A DNA stretch of 64,000 nucleotides from Gelatoporia subvermispora B (GCA_000320605.2 KB445798.1:1036428-1100427), one strand, 5' to 3'; counted from the first letter of the stretch, positions 49,011 through 63,112 are shown. Program-made: numbers and translations. Notes: generated by a model not told the origin, from the sequence alone.

Positions 49011-52000
49011 GATTCCGCGGCTGTCCTGATGATGTTGACTTTCGTTTGGGTAGATGTGTATTAGTAGATTCGTATGTTTCAGGTGTCCGTGCACGACGTG
49101 GCAGTCGGCAACCTGCATGCACGTAGTTTTCCTGGAGCTGCAACATTGTTCAAGCTAGACAGAATACGTTTCTGCATAGACGACAACTCAATATACAAGA
49201 ATAACCACCCTTGGCGTTCGGTCCGAACGGAGATGACATACTAAAGATGCAGTTTTCATAGAGGTAACATTATCAAGTATAGCGTTCTCAACAAGGAACA
49301 ATATGAAAATGGATGCCAAATGAAGTGAAAGGCATATGTGCTACTGCGCTCAGGCAGATTTTGATTGAATACTGTTGGGAAGGGCTGCGGCAAGCTTAAG
49401 ACTAGAACGCTCTACTGCGACGGCTGGGGGCTGGGTAGAGGGTTGGTCACGGACGGACACGAGGGCAGGGCTGCGCGACTCACGAAAGCTCGGTCAGACG
49501 TGTTACTTATAATGTCACAGGACGCGCTCTCCACCGAGTCGTCGAGCTCGAATGTCGAGACATCCGAGTTGTGGCCGCTCTCTGTCGGGAACTACGAGAG
49601 CGCATGCGAGGCGGCGGTTCCAGTGAGCGGTCGGAGATGCCCTTACCGACGTCGCCCCTCGTGTACGTACCAGAGACGCAGGCGGCGGAGGAGTGAGGGT
49701 TATGTGCTGCTCGCCGTACATGTCGGTCGGACGCTAGGTGGGCAGAGGCGTCGTTGACAATTATCTAACAAATACTCAGGAAAGGGACCTACTGTTCCGG
49801 CTGTTCGCCGATCGAGGGGTCGCTTCGATCGTGGGTAAGGGTGGTAGCGGTTCAGATAGCCCGATCGGTAGTTGGGCAGTCGCAGAGTGTTGGAGGAATA
49901 ATTCCGCATTGTGTGGAAAGGTGTTTGGTGGATTTGCTGTCGTGTACAATGACACGTGCTGTCGTTTGGCGTGGTCTGGGGAACGATGTGGTGACGACCA
50001 CTTCTGTCGGTCACTAGAAAAATTAGGTGCTGGAGATTGGATTGTAATGATGAGGTGGAAGGGGACCAAAAGGAGAAAGGGCCAGGATGGCCAAGTGCTC
50101 GGTGGGCACTTTTATACTCGACGTAGAGGAAACGGGAGAAGCAGGCCCCATCAACGGGAACCGCCAGAGGCCGCTCAAATGCTTCATGTGGAAACACGCC
50201 GTACGCTCGTCTCAATCATATTTCCAGCCCTGTCGCTCCGCGTACATGATGCCTCCATCCCGTCCCCTCTTGTCAACTCCGGTGGATGGTGCTGAGCTCC
50301 ACAGATTGTGGTATATTCGTGCTTCATGTTATACATGCAGCCTCACATAAATGAAGGCTCCGAGAATCGCTCCTCAGGAACGGCGAATCAACAGCGGTAT
50401 AATCCGTTCCTTCGAGAAAAAATCCAGGTTTGCCCACTGTGCGACCATTGGACATAGCATGGGACAGTATCAGCATTAGCACCAGAAGATGCGTTGGTTG
50501 TGCATGCTGGCGATTCATTCATATTGATGTGTCATGAATGTCGACTTGGATTCCAGGATTAGGAACGAGAAGGCCAGAGCAATTGTGGACGGAAATTACG
50601 CGTCGCCAGATAGCGCATTTGGCAGACACTCTTCCTATTTCGCTGAAATCGCCGATGCTCACCCATAGAGCACACCCTCGCTGTGTTCGTCCTGGTCCTG
50701 CCCTGTAGGTGCACAACGAGGCACGCGCAGCCAGTGATGTGCGATGGACTAATGGCACCGGGGGTCGAGGCGTGAGAACTCCTCCTCAACGAAACTTATC
50801 AACCATTCTATTAGCAGGCATCGTACAGCATGCAAAACCCAGAAATATGACCGCTTCTAACTTACGAGACTAATGGTTGCATCTCCTTCTAGATGTCTGC
50901 CGAGTTTCGGGGTCCGGGGTCAAGCACATCACTGCGCGCAGCAGATGCGTCACGCCTATGACACATTTCGTCACGTATGTCACGGAGCGCTCAAGGCGAG
51001 TTCAATAGCCCCGTTCTTTCTTCAATTCAACGCTGTCCTGACTGAAAGATCTGGGTGCGAAAGCAGATACGATTCTTTTGCTAGTGACGTGTGATCAAGA
51101 TGCAGCAGAACTTCGCCACCAAGAACGTCTAGATTCTTGTTGCATCCAAGGCCGCAGCCGAGACTACAACGAGAACTTACACGGCCAACTAGTGTGCTTA
51201 AAAGATCCTGCATGAACAAGGCCAGGCGTAAGAACAACGGGGACCCCTGTACATTGACTGCACTGCCGCACTGACGGACGAAGCCGTGCCCATACGCACC
51301 AGGGTCAGCTTAGGGGCCCGGTTGTCCATCGACGATGCCTTCGTGGAATCAGCAAGCTACGCACCTCAAGATCCAACCGAGGGCGTGATGCCCGCAACCA
51401 GACGTGTTGGTGAGGCGACCATTGTCGGATTTAATCGGTCTCGAGACGCCTTGTTTGGGCTTCTGTCCGCTAGGAAGAGGTGAAAAAATCCCGCTATGAT
51501 GGCTCTATGCATCATAGGAGACACAGAGACAAAGCTTTTGCAATGCCCGTAGAGTGATACGAGAACAAAAGCCATGCCACCCGGCATCCCCTGGTCTCTT
51601 GAAGAAGTCGATGCTGAACTGGCGTGCAGCAACATTGCAAAAAATCAAGCTAGTAAAGCGTACTTGAACAGTTCCCCAGGTGTGCGGGAATGCAACGCAA
51701 GCGATGTCCGATAGAGCAACTTGACGATGCCGGAGGAGGTCTCCAGCAAGCAACAGCAGCAGCGGTGGCCGCGAGAACATGAACCCGATCCGGGTCGTAC
51801 CGCGGCGACAACTTTTTCTCTCTCTTTCTGTCTCTCTCTCTCTATCCACCATCGCGCACTACCAGAAGCCTCTTCCCTTGCGTCAACGCTCGGGCTTGAG
51901 TTCCTCGACAGTGTTCGTTTCAATTTCTGACATTTACATCGGCGCTCTGCCTTGGCCCTGCCTGAATCCGCATCCTGTAAATCTCCTATCTTTGCCATTC

Positions 52001-55000
52001 CCGACCGTTTGCAGCGTCTCTGAATTCACATGGCTCTCATCTGCTCGATGGCTCCGTGAACCATACACGCTCGGTCTTCGGATCTCATGATTACACATGG
52101 TCTACTCACCTTCCTGATTCTTGGAACTTTGCACACGGCGATCACTCTGCAACCTACGTCGGAAGTCACATCGGGTCATCTGTCTGCTTGTGCCGCTGAT
52201 GATCCGTGCTTCAGGGCACTACGCTCGGAGTATGGTCCATGGCAAGAATCAAGCACATTGGCCTCGCTTGTTCATTCGCATTGGGTTCTTGAACCTCGCA
52301 GTGGGGGATGCAGGGATTTTGGCATGAGGCGGATGGGGCGACCACTGGTACTGACGTTTCTTGACCTATGGAGGCACCCGTTCGGTGAGTGGATTTTTGA
52401 TAGCAGCAGCCTTACATCCAACCTCGCCCGACGCCGCCGTCAAGAGGCCAATGCGGTCCTACCTTCTCTCCTCTGCATCCTGAGAGATCTCGGAACCAGT
52501 GATGTTTCTGAGGTCCCCTAGGAACGTGCTCAGGGAAGTTCCTTGCAGCTCGTTTGCCCGGCTGCGGACATCCGTTCGCCCGCAACGTTGCAACTTCTAC
52601 TGCGCTCTATCTTGAGTGTTCGAGTCACCAAATTGAACTCTTAAGGCGCCATCCGGGATTACTGGTCGGATCAAACTGTGCCCTCTGCGTCACACAATAT
52701 TCTTCTACGCACATCGGGGCTTGACGTTGGATTTCACCGCCCCAAGTTTCACGATTAGCTCATGTTCTTACAAGTCGTTCTCACCATGTTCCGCTTCCCA
52801 GATGCACGAAGAGGACGTGGCTAGCGCCCCCCAAGGACATGTGGACCAGTCTCATAACCTTATGTGCTTTGCTGACTTGGGCTCAATGCACTGCGGAGAA
52901 CGTGGGTTTAACACACGGTACCTGCACTTACAGCACTCAGGTATCATGGGACACTTTTCTGGCGTTCATGAACCCACGATCTATCATATGTTGTTGATCA
53001 TCCTTCAATAGATAGACTTGGACTGGACGCTACACACGACTGGCTGATTGTGTGGACATTCCCTTCTCCGAGTCCTTCGATGCATACCAACTACTCGAAC
53101 CTACTATACCGTTTCTGTCAGACATGCACATCCATCACACGGCGCGCATGGACTTGCGCACGCGATCATACATTCCCGACGCGCCTCATCACATCAGGGC
53201 TGCGGCATGACGAGAACTGCGATCGCAATCTCATTTTGACCATCTACGTCTTGCGATCTCCTCATCTCCTTCTGTTTATACGAGATTCGAAGCTTCATTT
53301 CGCATAACGAGCAGTGGTAATCGTATGCTCATTCTCACGTGGACGTATTCTAGGCTGTCTTGAGCGTAGACCATCTACATCATTCTGGGATCCCTCATGC
53401 ACGTTTGGAGATTCAACGATGGACGGAGAACGATGAAGTAACACTTCCCAGACAGCTCTTACGATCACCTGGAACATACCAGATGCAGAATCCAGCAGAA
53501 ATGAATAACTGGTGCAACCTGAAGATCTGCCCTGATTTCCAGATCTGGCGAAGTCGGCAACTACTTGTCGGAGCCGGTGCAACTAGGCAAGACTCCCGAG
53601 CATTACGCTTCCGCGCGTGACGTCGTGCGGTGAGCGAATGTGCTCCGGAGAGAAGCCTACGTCTGCATCCCATGGAGCTTATCGGCTCCGATCTTCCGTT
53701 GCCAATCTCTCGCAGGCCAAGATCCATGGTCGCCGACGAGGTCATGAGTGCCTGGCACGGTTGTAAGCCCCGAGCCGCAGAAAAGGAGCGGATGGCGCAG
53801 AACCCGCACAGCGCAGGCGCGGAGCCCTTCGCAGCATGCGGATGGCGGGGCCAATGAATGAGCGGCTCTGCCGTCGATCGCCGACTTGATAACAGCTTCG
53901 GGTTGCACAACACGAAGAGGTATGAACGTGGACACTCATGCACGTTCGAGCGACTCTCGTGCCATTGCAGGCGAGGTGCAACGCGAGGCCTGTTCGAGGC
54001 AATCCAAACCCCGCAGTGCTGCGTCAGTGGTCTAGTCCGTTCGTCCACCGAGCGGCAACGAGTAGCGGGAATCACAGGTTTGGGCGCACCGTCATATGGC
54101 GAACGTCCCTCGAAATACACTGGCTATGCAAAGAAGGTCCGGCCGTGACGGTCTCCTGCGATACAATGTATTCCTCAGCGCGGAGTGCCGGAATGAGTTC
54201 ATTACGGCAGCAGAATGAACGCGTCGTGTGGGGAAAATAGCATTGCCATAGAATCGCAATCTAGGAGTCTGGTAACAAACGAGAGACGGTGCTACCGCAG
54301 CGCCTCATGTGAGCTCGGAGCTTGTATGACTCGGGCGACAGCCCGTTATCTACGCTGCAACGTCTTGCGTAGATATAGCGTTATTTAGGGATCCGCGGTG
54401 GAAGCCGCACCTGAGTCCATGTCGCAAAAGGTTGAATGCGTGTCTCCCTTGGGGATGGGAAGGTTAGAGAAAGAGAACAAGCCGCGGAAGAAAATTCCTC
54501 GGGTTCTGTCAAGAAGCTGTGATGCGCCGTCTCCGCCCGGATCGCAAGGTCTGCTGAGCGCTAGCGAAAATTGCTACGCCGAGACGCCTGACACAACATC
54601 CGAAACATGTACGGTCATGGAAAGGACCTGGAATGACACGGACTGCCTTCTGGGCAAAGACTGCTGGAATAGCTTGGAATGCACGGGGACCTTCGGAGAC
54701 GAGATGAGCGGATTCGATGAACTTGGACACACGTCTAATTCGTTGCTGCATAATAAAGTTAATAATCCCACTTGTCAGACAACGTATGTGAGTTAGTAAG
54801 CCCTGTCAGAAATTCAGCTAAGCAATTTCTGTTGGGCCTATTGTCCATTCTTCGGATCCGGCCTCTTTACCTGGAGTCTCGCTGGCTGAGATCCAATTGT
54901 GGACCACAGCGACCGTGCAGGTACGCAGGAGGAAAATGGCCCGAGAAGTGATACTGAATCGTGTACAGCTGTCAGATCAATTTTCGTGGTTTCACCGCCG

Positions 55001-55344
55001 ATTTGCCGCTAGGAATTCGCTTCAGACTTTGCGCTGTGCTTTGACCTGTGGAGGGAAAGGTTAGTGACGTCTAAGAGGAGAGACGGAGGGGTATTAAGTT
55101 GGGACGGAGCGAAGAGGTGCGTGGAATGAAAGCCTCGTGTGAAGCGCCAGTGCGGCAAAGGGCATGGGCAGGGACAACCGCGCAACCCCATGTGGCCGAA
55201 ACAGCCGCAGTTTGTTATTGATCCCTTTCTTGGAATCCCAGGCTCGCGCTCCTTTATAAACGCCATGACTCATTTGATACCGCTTGAGCTCAATGACCAT
55301 CCTTTCCCCCCTTCAGCTTCACCAACATAGAGAGGGATATCCTG
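49011..55344. other. 6.3 kb gene-poor region
   Basis: I could not build any gene here. The longest open frames are 52087-52521 (+, 144 codons), 54120-53413 (-, 235 codons, Ser/Arg/Cys-rich) and 54398-54796 (+, 132 codons, polar, ending in a stop). They lack motifs, and other frames overlap them on both strands. A CT-rich tract lies at about 51811-51850. It could hide fast-evolving small-exon genes, but nothing sup­ports one. Confidence 0.4.
55253..55260 (+). promoter_or_regulatory. TATA-like box upstream of RING gene 3
   Basis: TTTATAAA, 85 bp before the start codon at 55345, a plausible position for a core promoter element. Confidence 0.4.
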
Positions 55345-56857
55345 ATGATTTCCCTTAGTTTTGGCTCGCTCTGCGACGTCTGCGCAGAGGAGTACGGTCC
55401 GCACAATTTTCCTCATTCGATTCCGTGCGGTGAGTGTCAAAATTTCTGAGTTGAGTTGTGGCGGTCACTGAAATGACCCGAAAAATTTCTCTCCGCCTCC
55501 AGGACATGTACTATGCGTCAACTGCTGCAATAAAATTATTGACAAAACACATCCTCGTCTATCTCCGTCCTGTCCTTTTTGTCGCGAGACCTTCACTAGC
55601 GACTCCATTCGTTTGATCCGGGTTGACTTCAGCAGCAGTGGTTGGTTGACACCTCGAGGGTCGGAAGCCCATGACGCAGCCGCAGACATCGGGAGCGATG
55701 ACGACGTCCTCTTACTGAACCCAGGCATGTTGAAGTCTCGGGCCGAAGTTCGACGGCTTGAGAACAAGGTGGCCCGGGTTGCCGCGAAGAAATGCTCGGT
55801 GGAAGAAGTCTCGTCGTTGCAGAAGGAGTTGGAGTTGTGGCTTACACATGACGACAAACATGATGATCAGGTGAGTCGCGCGCCACCCTCAGTTCTGGCT
55901 GATGCTGAATGGACTATCCCAGACGTCTTCCTTGCAACTCAGTGCTGCCCTTCTCCGAGCCATCTTGGTCAATCATGTCGCTCATTCCGAGGCTATGAAG
56001 GCGGCGAGGAGCGTGGAAGCGAACTTGAGGGCGAAGTTGTCCGAGGTCGAAGAAGAGAGAGACGCTGTTGAAGAAGAGATCCAGAAGTGAGTCCATCGCT
56101 ATCATATCTGTGCGAGACCTTGAATTGACCCCCTGTTGACAGATTAGTGAGTATTCGATGATGCAACGATCAATCAGTTACTGACCTTGGAAAACAGAGA
56201 GCGCAGTACTCACAAAAGGCACAAGAATGCCAGTCACTTCGCGCGGACTTGAGCCGTGCAAAGATTAAGACGGTAGCACCCTCATCTGGTGCTCCCTCCT
56301 CTCCCCCTCTTACCCCGATCTCTACTGCCTCCAACAGTGCTCTGATCTCTCCTCCTCGTCCGCAGTCCACTGCATCTGCGCAGGCCGCTCGTGCAGGAGC
56401 CGTCTCTCCCACACCTCCATCGCGTTCTTCTTTCTCGTCTATCCTACACGCACCCATCACACGAGCCAGCTCCGTGGTGCACCAGCGGACGTCTTCCATG
56501 CACGTTCCGAGTCATCGTTCTATGACTCCGTCTATACGTTCCGGGACGCCCGCGATCAGCACTACGCGCTCATATGGCTCTGAGTCGGTGCCTCCTGTGC
56601 CGTCGGTCCCAGGAAAGACGCGCAGGTTATCTCTTTCCGTTCCACCGCCATCCAAAATGATCCGCTCTGGATCCAGCTCGGACGAGAAGGAGAAGCGCGA
56701 GAAGCCCATCAAGCGCTGGCTACCTTCAGTCGACTCTTCGGAGGCTGTGAGGACGCCCGACAGAGCCCTATCGCAGACTCCTGCCTCGCGGTTCAGGCCG
56801 ACCACGCCTGCGATGCCACCCAGGACGAAGACACCGTTCTCGAGCCATAGCCCTTGA
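55345..56857 (+). CDS. RING finger / coiled-coil protein 3
   Basis: Shortest of the three paralogs. Exons: 55345-55429, 55503-55870, 55923-56086, a 4-nt exon ATTA at 56143-56146, and 56198-56857, giving 426 residues. RING ligands are C10, C13, C28, H30, C33, C36, C52 and C55 (LCDVC...PCGHVLC..C, SPSCPFC), with a longer loop between the sixth and seventh ligands than in genes 1 and 2. The helix after the RING reads SDSIRLIRVDF. A coiled coil follows (AKLSEVEEERDAVEEE, RAQYSQKAQECQSLRADL), then a Ser/Pro-rich tail of about 190 residues. The 4-nt exon is needed: every other acceptor in that intron gives a stop or a shifted frame. Intron phases are 1, 0, 2, 0. Confidence 0.88.
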
Positions 56858-58107
56858 CCCAGTTAGCCGCTGGGCAAAGGGTTGGTGCGTATTTCAAAAT
56901 TGCAGCAGATTGCTTAATCTGGGGACTGGTCTATGATATTGTGATGTCTAGTTTTTCTCCACGGATCTCATTGGATGTTCTCTTGCCATCGTTATCTCCC
57001 CCACGCGACATATCTTACTATTCTATTCTACCCCATTGTATATACTGGATTCCCATTCTGCTCATCATCACTCGGATTGCGCCTTCCTGTTTATTCTTTA
57101 CAGTTAATCGGTCTGGAACGCTCTCGGATGGAACCACTCGTGTAGCACAGGATACCATTCCCGCACTGTTTACGCTTCGCACGCCTTAGATGATTGACGA
57201 TACTCCTACGACTTGATGAATGTCATGGCTTTATATTCACATGTTGCTCGTGGATTGCTTCATACCTGAGAGGCATTGTGAACAGTATCCACAGTCTGTT
57301 GGGTCGTGTGCAGGCGTTGACAGTGCCGAATTGTTGGACATCGCCGGTCTCCGTCGGAGAACCTGGACCTTGATTGCCTGATGCATACACATCGACCCGA
57401 CAGGGTGGAGACTCTTATCTCCGTGGGTATCTTGCAAGCGGAACCGTTGAGAGCACCTCTATCTTGTGCAGTCGTGGGAGCCAACCTCTCGTGCAGAAGG
57501 CTCCGGGACGTAAGATTGCTCCTGGTCGAAACCCGCATGGTCGTGCATCCAACCCGCGCGGGACTCGCGTGCACGAGCGCGGACGTGATGAACTGTCGAC
57601 CCTGCGATTCTGCGAGCAGAGCTGACGTGAAGTGACGTACTCATATCTGTGGCCCAGGACAACCGTGGGTGTAAAGCGTCGGCAGAGCAAACATGCAGCT
57701 AGCACGCAGACAGATCTGTCGAGTCTGGGTCTGTCGGCGCGCTCGGCTGAGGGGAACGTGCTATGGCGCATTGTCTGTGGTCTAGCGGGGCCACGGTATA
57801 GGCGGTGCCTTCCCTGTCTTGTGTCTTGAAGATAGCTGGAGATATGGGGAAGTGTTCAAAGAAGTACCCGTGTTTCTTGTGTCATGCGGTAGCACAGAAC
57901 TGCATGCCTTCCAGGGGACTGGGCAGAACTTTGAACGACTAAATACAGCATACATCGAGGATAGAAAGCGATTGCCAACAGGTCAAGGTGCAATGATATT
58001 CTCCGCCGAATCAGCCTTGATGGTTGTAGATGTCTGCATCTGGATCTCCATGACCTAGAGATCAGTATTAAGAGCCTATGTGTCAATATCTCGCGCATAA
58101 TGCAATG
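56858..58107. other. Intergenic between convergent RING 3 and DUF6534 D
   Basis: T-rich 3' flank just after RING gene 3, then unrecognised short frames. No gene was seen. Confidence 0.5.
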
Positions 58108-59948
58108 TCACTTGTGACTCGCCTGATCCTGTCTATACAAATTGTGCTTCGAATAGTGGGACCCATCACGCGTGGAAGTTGTGTTAGCCAATGGGATCGA
58201 GACAAGATCGCCTCCACCCGGTTTCCGCAGCTCATACCCGGCATTGTATGTGGCCAGAAGGGAATTGAGCAATACTACGCTCGTATTAGTAACACACCAG
58301 TGATTGCACTCATTCAAATTAATGGACTTGCGTTTGGGGAGTATGAAATAGAATGCGATATACACAAAATTGTCTGGCATGGTCGCGAACTGTATAATCT
58401 CCGTGAGCCGTTCAAAATCAAGGCGTGCAAGAGGGTGCTTACACAGAGGAAACAGACAGTGGCACACAGACTACATTCGCATTTTAGGAGAATATATGGA
58501 CAACGAAGTACGACGTACCTGGTCAGGACTCCAGAATTGACACTATATACCATTAGGATCTGCACGATGGAGTCGGTTCTGCGGAATTAATATTAGAGGT
58601 CTGTGGCACCTTCCGAGGGTACAACAGACAAACCGAACAAAACCAGTGCGACATCTGCGAAGTAGAATCACAAGGCAACATGCCAAGAGGATGTCTGCAG
58701 CGACACCACAACCAAGGCTCAGGTAGAGCACCCACTATACGTACTATGAGACTTTGAAAGCGCGGATTGACATAAGGACGCACGGATAACTTGGAAAAGG
58801 AAGCGAAGCTCCCTAACACTATGCTATAGTCGCAGATCCTTCAACATCAATCAGTCGGACAAGACGTCCTCGACCTACCCTTTGGTGGCAAAAACTGCTC
58901 CGAAGGCGTGTGAGGGAATCGTTTGTCAAATAGCCGCATTAAAGCTTACTGATGCTACCAACTGGAAGGAGGAATTAGAATGGAACATGCATCGCGAGAG
59001 TGCGGCTCACCGAAGACCACAACTGCGCCGAGAAGCTGTTATGCATGCAATCAAATACTGACTCCTACCCTCAATTTCGTCGACTTACTATCGGGATGGT
59101 AATAACACGATTCCTTCCACTGACTGAAGAATGGTGAGACTGCTAATAGAATAATATACCATCCAAGCTTACATCTCCACAATCGATGACAGAAAAGACT
59201 GATAGAGTCATGAGAATAGACCGAACCTGGTGGAAGATGGGTCCACCTTCTGACAGTGACGTCGCTGACACCCTGTACGATGTCGTTGAGTACAATAACG
59301 GTATGTATGAAGCCAACTTGCCGTGACTACAATGTGAGCCTACGATAGGGAATATCTTAATTCATCTTGTCCGCGCGTAGGATTTAGCTCGCAACGCACC
59401 ATGATGCTCCTGAATCACATGCCAGAGCCGTCATTTGGCGTGCCACTGTCACCACAGTCGAGGGATACCTACCACGTCGGAACCGTAATTGAGGTGGGAT
59501 TTCCATACATAGTGACAGCGTAGTAGTAGAGAGCGTGGCTGATTAAAATTTGATGCAGGGTATCAAGTACCCTTCTCGAGAGTCAGTGGCCTTGAAGCAT
59601 CACTGGTTGACATGATAATCACCATAGGAAAACAACCTAAAATAGGACATGAATCAACAAGTCTTCTGACGAGGACAGAAACAAGCGGCTGTCATACCGT
59701 GAGTCTGAGAGACTTTGGATCTGATCCCCGGTGTTTGAAGTACATGTATGTTTGAACATTAGTTATTCCCCATAGACTTTGCACCGGTCAGAGGGAGAAG
59801 GCATGGCGGGATGTAATATTACATACGCGGCAGACGCGATTACTCCTACGTGGAGATGAGTCAATGCACTAAGATTGAGGCAAAATGTCATACCTATGAG
59901 CGCTGCCCCGAGCGTGTTGTCCAGGTGGAGATGGGGTGGAGAGTCCAT
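58108..59948 (-). CDS. DUF6534-family multi-pass membrane protein, gene D
   Basis: Start chosen at 59948 (MDSPPHLHLDNTLGAALIG), where the family N-terminus begins; an upstream in-frame ATG would add 37 atypical residues. Small exons: 59845-59827 (19 nt), 59636-59623 (14 nt, VVFLW), 59409-59400 (10 nt) and 59339-59322 (18 nt, AHIVVT, followed by a GC donor). Then come 26 nt (GVSDVTVRR), 26 nt (LFCHRLWR), 35 nt (SGRNRVITIPI) and 25 nt exons down to about 59010. Larger exons give YGITNVQTYMYFKHRGSD, RVLDTLHQILISHALYYYA, LGCGVAADILLACCLVILL, IVQILMVYSVNSGVLTR, NFVYIAFYFILPK and NSLLATYNAGYELRK. It appears intact apart from linker exons near 58750-58980 that I could not fix. Confidence 0.85.
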
Positions 59949-61013
59949 GGTCGTCTGTGAGATATTCCGCTCGGGAATAAAGCCATAGACATGAGGATAT
60001 GGGCTTCTTATACATGGGCATGATATCAAATACGCCCGCGGGAGGTATACGACTTGCAAATCTAACAGAACCTAATCTGGTTCCATGTCTCTCCAGCCAG
60101 CGGACCCATGATGCTCAGGGGAGTCCGAACATGCCATAAAGACCGATATGTAGTTACTCGGCATGTCAATGCAGGCACGGACAGTGGCGCTTCGGAGTTT
60201 GTTCGTCCTCATCTGACACAAGGTAGACATGGCTGTCGTCGAGCTCAGGGCATATCTCAAGGTGATAAGCTCATTGCATACCTTACTCGTCACTTCAGTA
60301 TAGTTCTGGTGGTAAGGGCAATATAAATTCTCCTTGTTGCTCGAGACTCCTTCACAGAGGAAGCGAGGTTTCTGCATACAGAATGTATAGGGGCCATTGG
60401 CGACGAAAAGCACCTTCCGGATGCATGATTTGCAAAGCTTCCGTTGAGTTTGAATGATGATAGGAACACGACCCACGCCCTGATTGCGCGAGAGCGTGGA
60501 CAGACTTCCCAGTTGCTAAGTCATCCAGGTAGCTGTAAGCCTGATCGGGTGCTGGCATAAGGTGCGATCACCATGGATCCGCCGTCGGCATCATCAACAC
60601 TCGTATTGAGCACCGCCTTCGAAGATCGTTCCAGGGGGGTAACATGATAATGGTGGGGCTGTGTCTCTTGTAAGAGCGCGTTCCTGAGCGATTGAGCGGT
60701 CGTTGACAGCAGACGAGGACCCGTGACGCCGAGCGCCTGCGTCAATCTGACGCCACAAAGCTGGGCGGCTCCGATGTCTCTCGCGAAAAAAATCCTCAGT
60801 AGACTTCTGCAGCATTATGTGCATTCAACTGTCGTACTTCCGTTGCCTGCTGTTGCAGGCTTCCAGGTCTGCCAGTCAGATGCTGGCGTAGGTATGGATA
60901 CAATGAGTTGATACATGTCTACACACTAAGCAAGCGAACAGAAGTTCAGGGTATAACGTGTTCATGTCGATGAGGTGCGATCGCCACAGCAATACTATGT
61001 TAAGCGGAATTCC
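59949..61013. other. Spacer between DUF6534 genes D and E
   Basis: Promoter side of gene D and 3' side of gene E. Short frames only. No gene or DUF6534 remnant was recognised. Confidence 0.5.
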
Positions 61014-63112
61014 TTATACAGCCACCCCGGTGACAATGTTCGAAATAGAAACGTGCCTTGACTTGCGAGAGTCGCGATCCTGCCAGAATGCCATCATCGA
61101 TTCCAATAATACACGCATTGAGAGAAAGCTCACGAGGTATTCGTCTGGCGTAGAGTCAGATTTGATCTCCGTCGCAGTATGAACTTGTATTTCGACGAAC
61201 TAAACAAAAATCAACATGCGTATGTAGTCTGGAAGCGAGAAACCCTACCTGATCATCACGCTCTTGGGAAGTGAATTCTGGTCGTACGCTGGCTGTACTT
61301 CTCGAGGCCGTGGGTTTTGAAAGGGGTATAGAAACCAGGCCACTCATACTCGCTAGTCGAAGGCTGCGTCTTGCATTCAACGTAGCCAAGAGCGAGTTCA
61401 AAAACACTACGTAAGGAATCGCCTTTAACGAGAGCGGAGGACGATATCACGAGGAACGCACGTTTGGGTAATACGAAGTAGAAGGCAATGAAGATGAAGT
61501 TGTCGGGCATGGTTGCATACTGTAACCACCGAGTCAACATCGCGCACAATGTGACTGCCATTTCTACTCACCATCACGAGGCATAGGAAAGCACATAGTC
61601 TGGTTGCGTGGTATGAGTGAGAGAACTGCAGACATGGGGCATAGCACGAACGTCGTAAGGGCACCTGTATTGATGCTGTACAGCATGAGGACTCTGACCA
61701 CGGAATCGGTTCTAGCGATTTCTGGGGTTACTATCCCGGCCAACGCCTGTCAAACACAAAACAATACTAACCGAGAGAATCCGGTGCGACGTCTTTGAAG
61801 GAAGGTGACAAGGGAGACTGCAATCAGTAGGTCCGCCGCGACTCCTAAACCGAAGCTCGTATACAGAATCCACTGTAGAGGATCATTGAGTGATGTCGAC
61901 AAATAGATAGCCTTCAACTCACAGATATCTCGGAGAACGCGAAGAAGTTGTCGATCTGCAGTCTGCAACAGACGCTCAGTGCCAGAACTCTTAACAGCGA
62001 GAGTACGTATCTACCCTCTGATAGAAAACGCTATATTTCATGTAGCCTGGTAAAAAACATCCATGATGACCATGGTACCGGATTGAGACTTACCTACACT
62101 TCCAGCTAACAAGATGTATTGTTAGCCACCGCCTACAAAGAGCTCCACGTCCAAACTCACCGAAGGTGACGAGAGAGCTGATGATCTGGGTAAAGTTATC
62201 AGGGAGATATTTCACATGACAATCACTCGCTTACGATGGCAATAGTCAACACCCAATTTCTCCCACTCACTCGAGAACGGTCGTGTCAGAAGAACAGCCT
62301 GGATGCAGTGCCACGAGAACCTGACTCACATTTCCACACCCTTTGGCAGAACAGGCTAAGACGTGGGTACGTTAGTATGGATTATGGGCCCACAACCTGT
62401 CGTTGCACTTACCTTCTGACGAAGACGTCGCTGACACCCTGTTGGCTCGCAATTAGAGACAAACTGGTATAGTGGCTCAAAGCAGCGTACAGTCACCGCG
62501 ACGTGTGCCTGAGACAAGTGTTAAGCGTCAGGTGCCATGGACGTTGAGTCAGATTGTTAAGTTGCATACCATGATACTCCTGTAATCGATGAGGAAAGTA
62601 GATAAATTCATTGAGACGTACTCACCACGTGGGAACCATAATGGCGAGTGGGTTTGCAAAGTTCGTGACCGCATATGTATACAGCGCGTGACTGATCAAC
62701 GCGAGATGCAGACTATCCAGAACCCTGTTATGGCCACTATGAGAGACAACCAGGGTATCCCACATCTGTGCCACACCAACCATAGAAAGAAGACCTGGAA
62801 ACGGATGAATTGTGAATGACGGAAGAGTATTAACAGGGTGCCACTCACAATGCTCTTCAGGACCGTCGAGTCAGCAACGTTGCGCTTGTAGTACAGATAC
62901 GTCTGCACATTTGTGATACCGTAGAAACTGTCAGAAGATCAACATCGCACAGCTCTCGTACCGATGCATTGGCACACCCACATTGCAGCAGCGAGATTCC
63001 CTTACTTGACTTCAGGCCAGGCAATGGCATCTAGGACAGTGTAGCAGGACCTACCGAGGAAAGCAGCGCCTAATGTCCCATCTAAGTCGAGTTGGACCAG
63101 TGGAGACGCCAT
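61014..63112 (-). CDS. DUF6534-family multi-pass membrane protein, gene E
   Basis: Start 63112 gives MASPLVQLDLDGTLGAAFLG (exon 1, 63112-63055). Small exons: 63000-62982 (19 nt), 62794-62781 (14 nt, VFFLW), 62579-62570 (10 nt) and 62508-62491 (18 nt, AHVAVT), then GVSDVFVRR (26 nt), LFCQRVWK (26 nt), SGRNWVLTIAI (35 nt) and IISSLVTF (25 nt). Larger exons give FYGITNVQTYLYYKRN, RVLDSLHLALISHALYTYA, LYTSFGLGVAADLLIAVSL, VVRVLMLYSINTGALTT, NFIFIAFYFVLPK and NSLLATLNARRSLR. The C-terminus is best read through one more intron to FVEIQVHTATEIKSD and on to a stop at 61016-61014; without that intron the frame would stop at 61156. Same strand as gene D, so D and E may be a tandem pair. Confidence 0.85.

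Noticed and set aside
53413..54120. 235-codon minus-strand frame
   Set aside because: No motif, Ser/Arg/Cys-rich composition, overlapped by open frames on the other strand, and no splice partners.
60521..60824. Possible gene fragment with TSVDDADGGSMVIAPYAS
   Set aside because: Briefly looked like an enzyme C-terminus, but no second motif or splice partner could be found.
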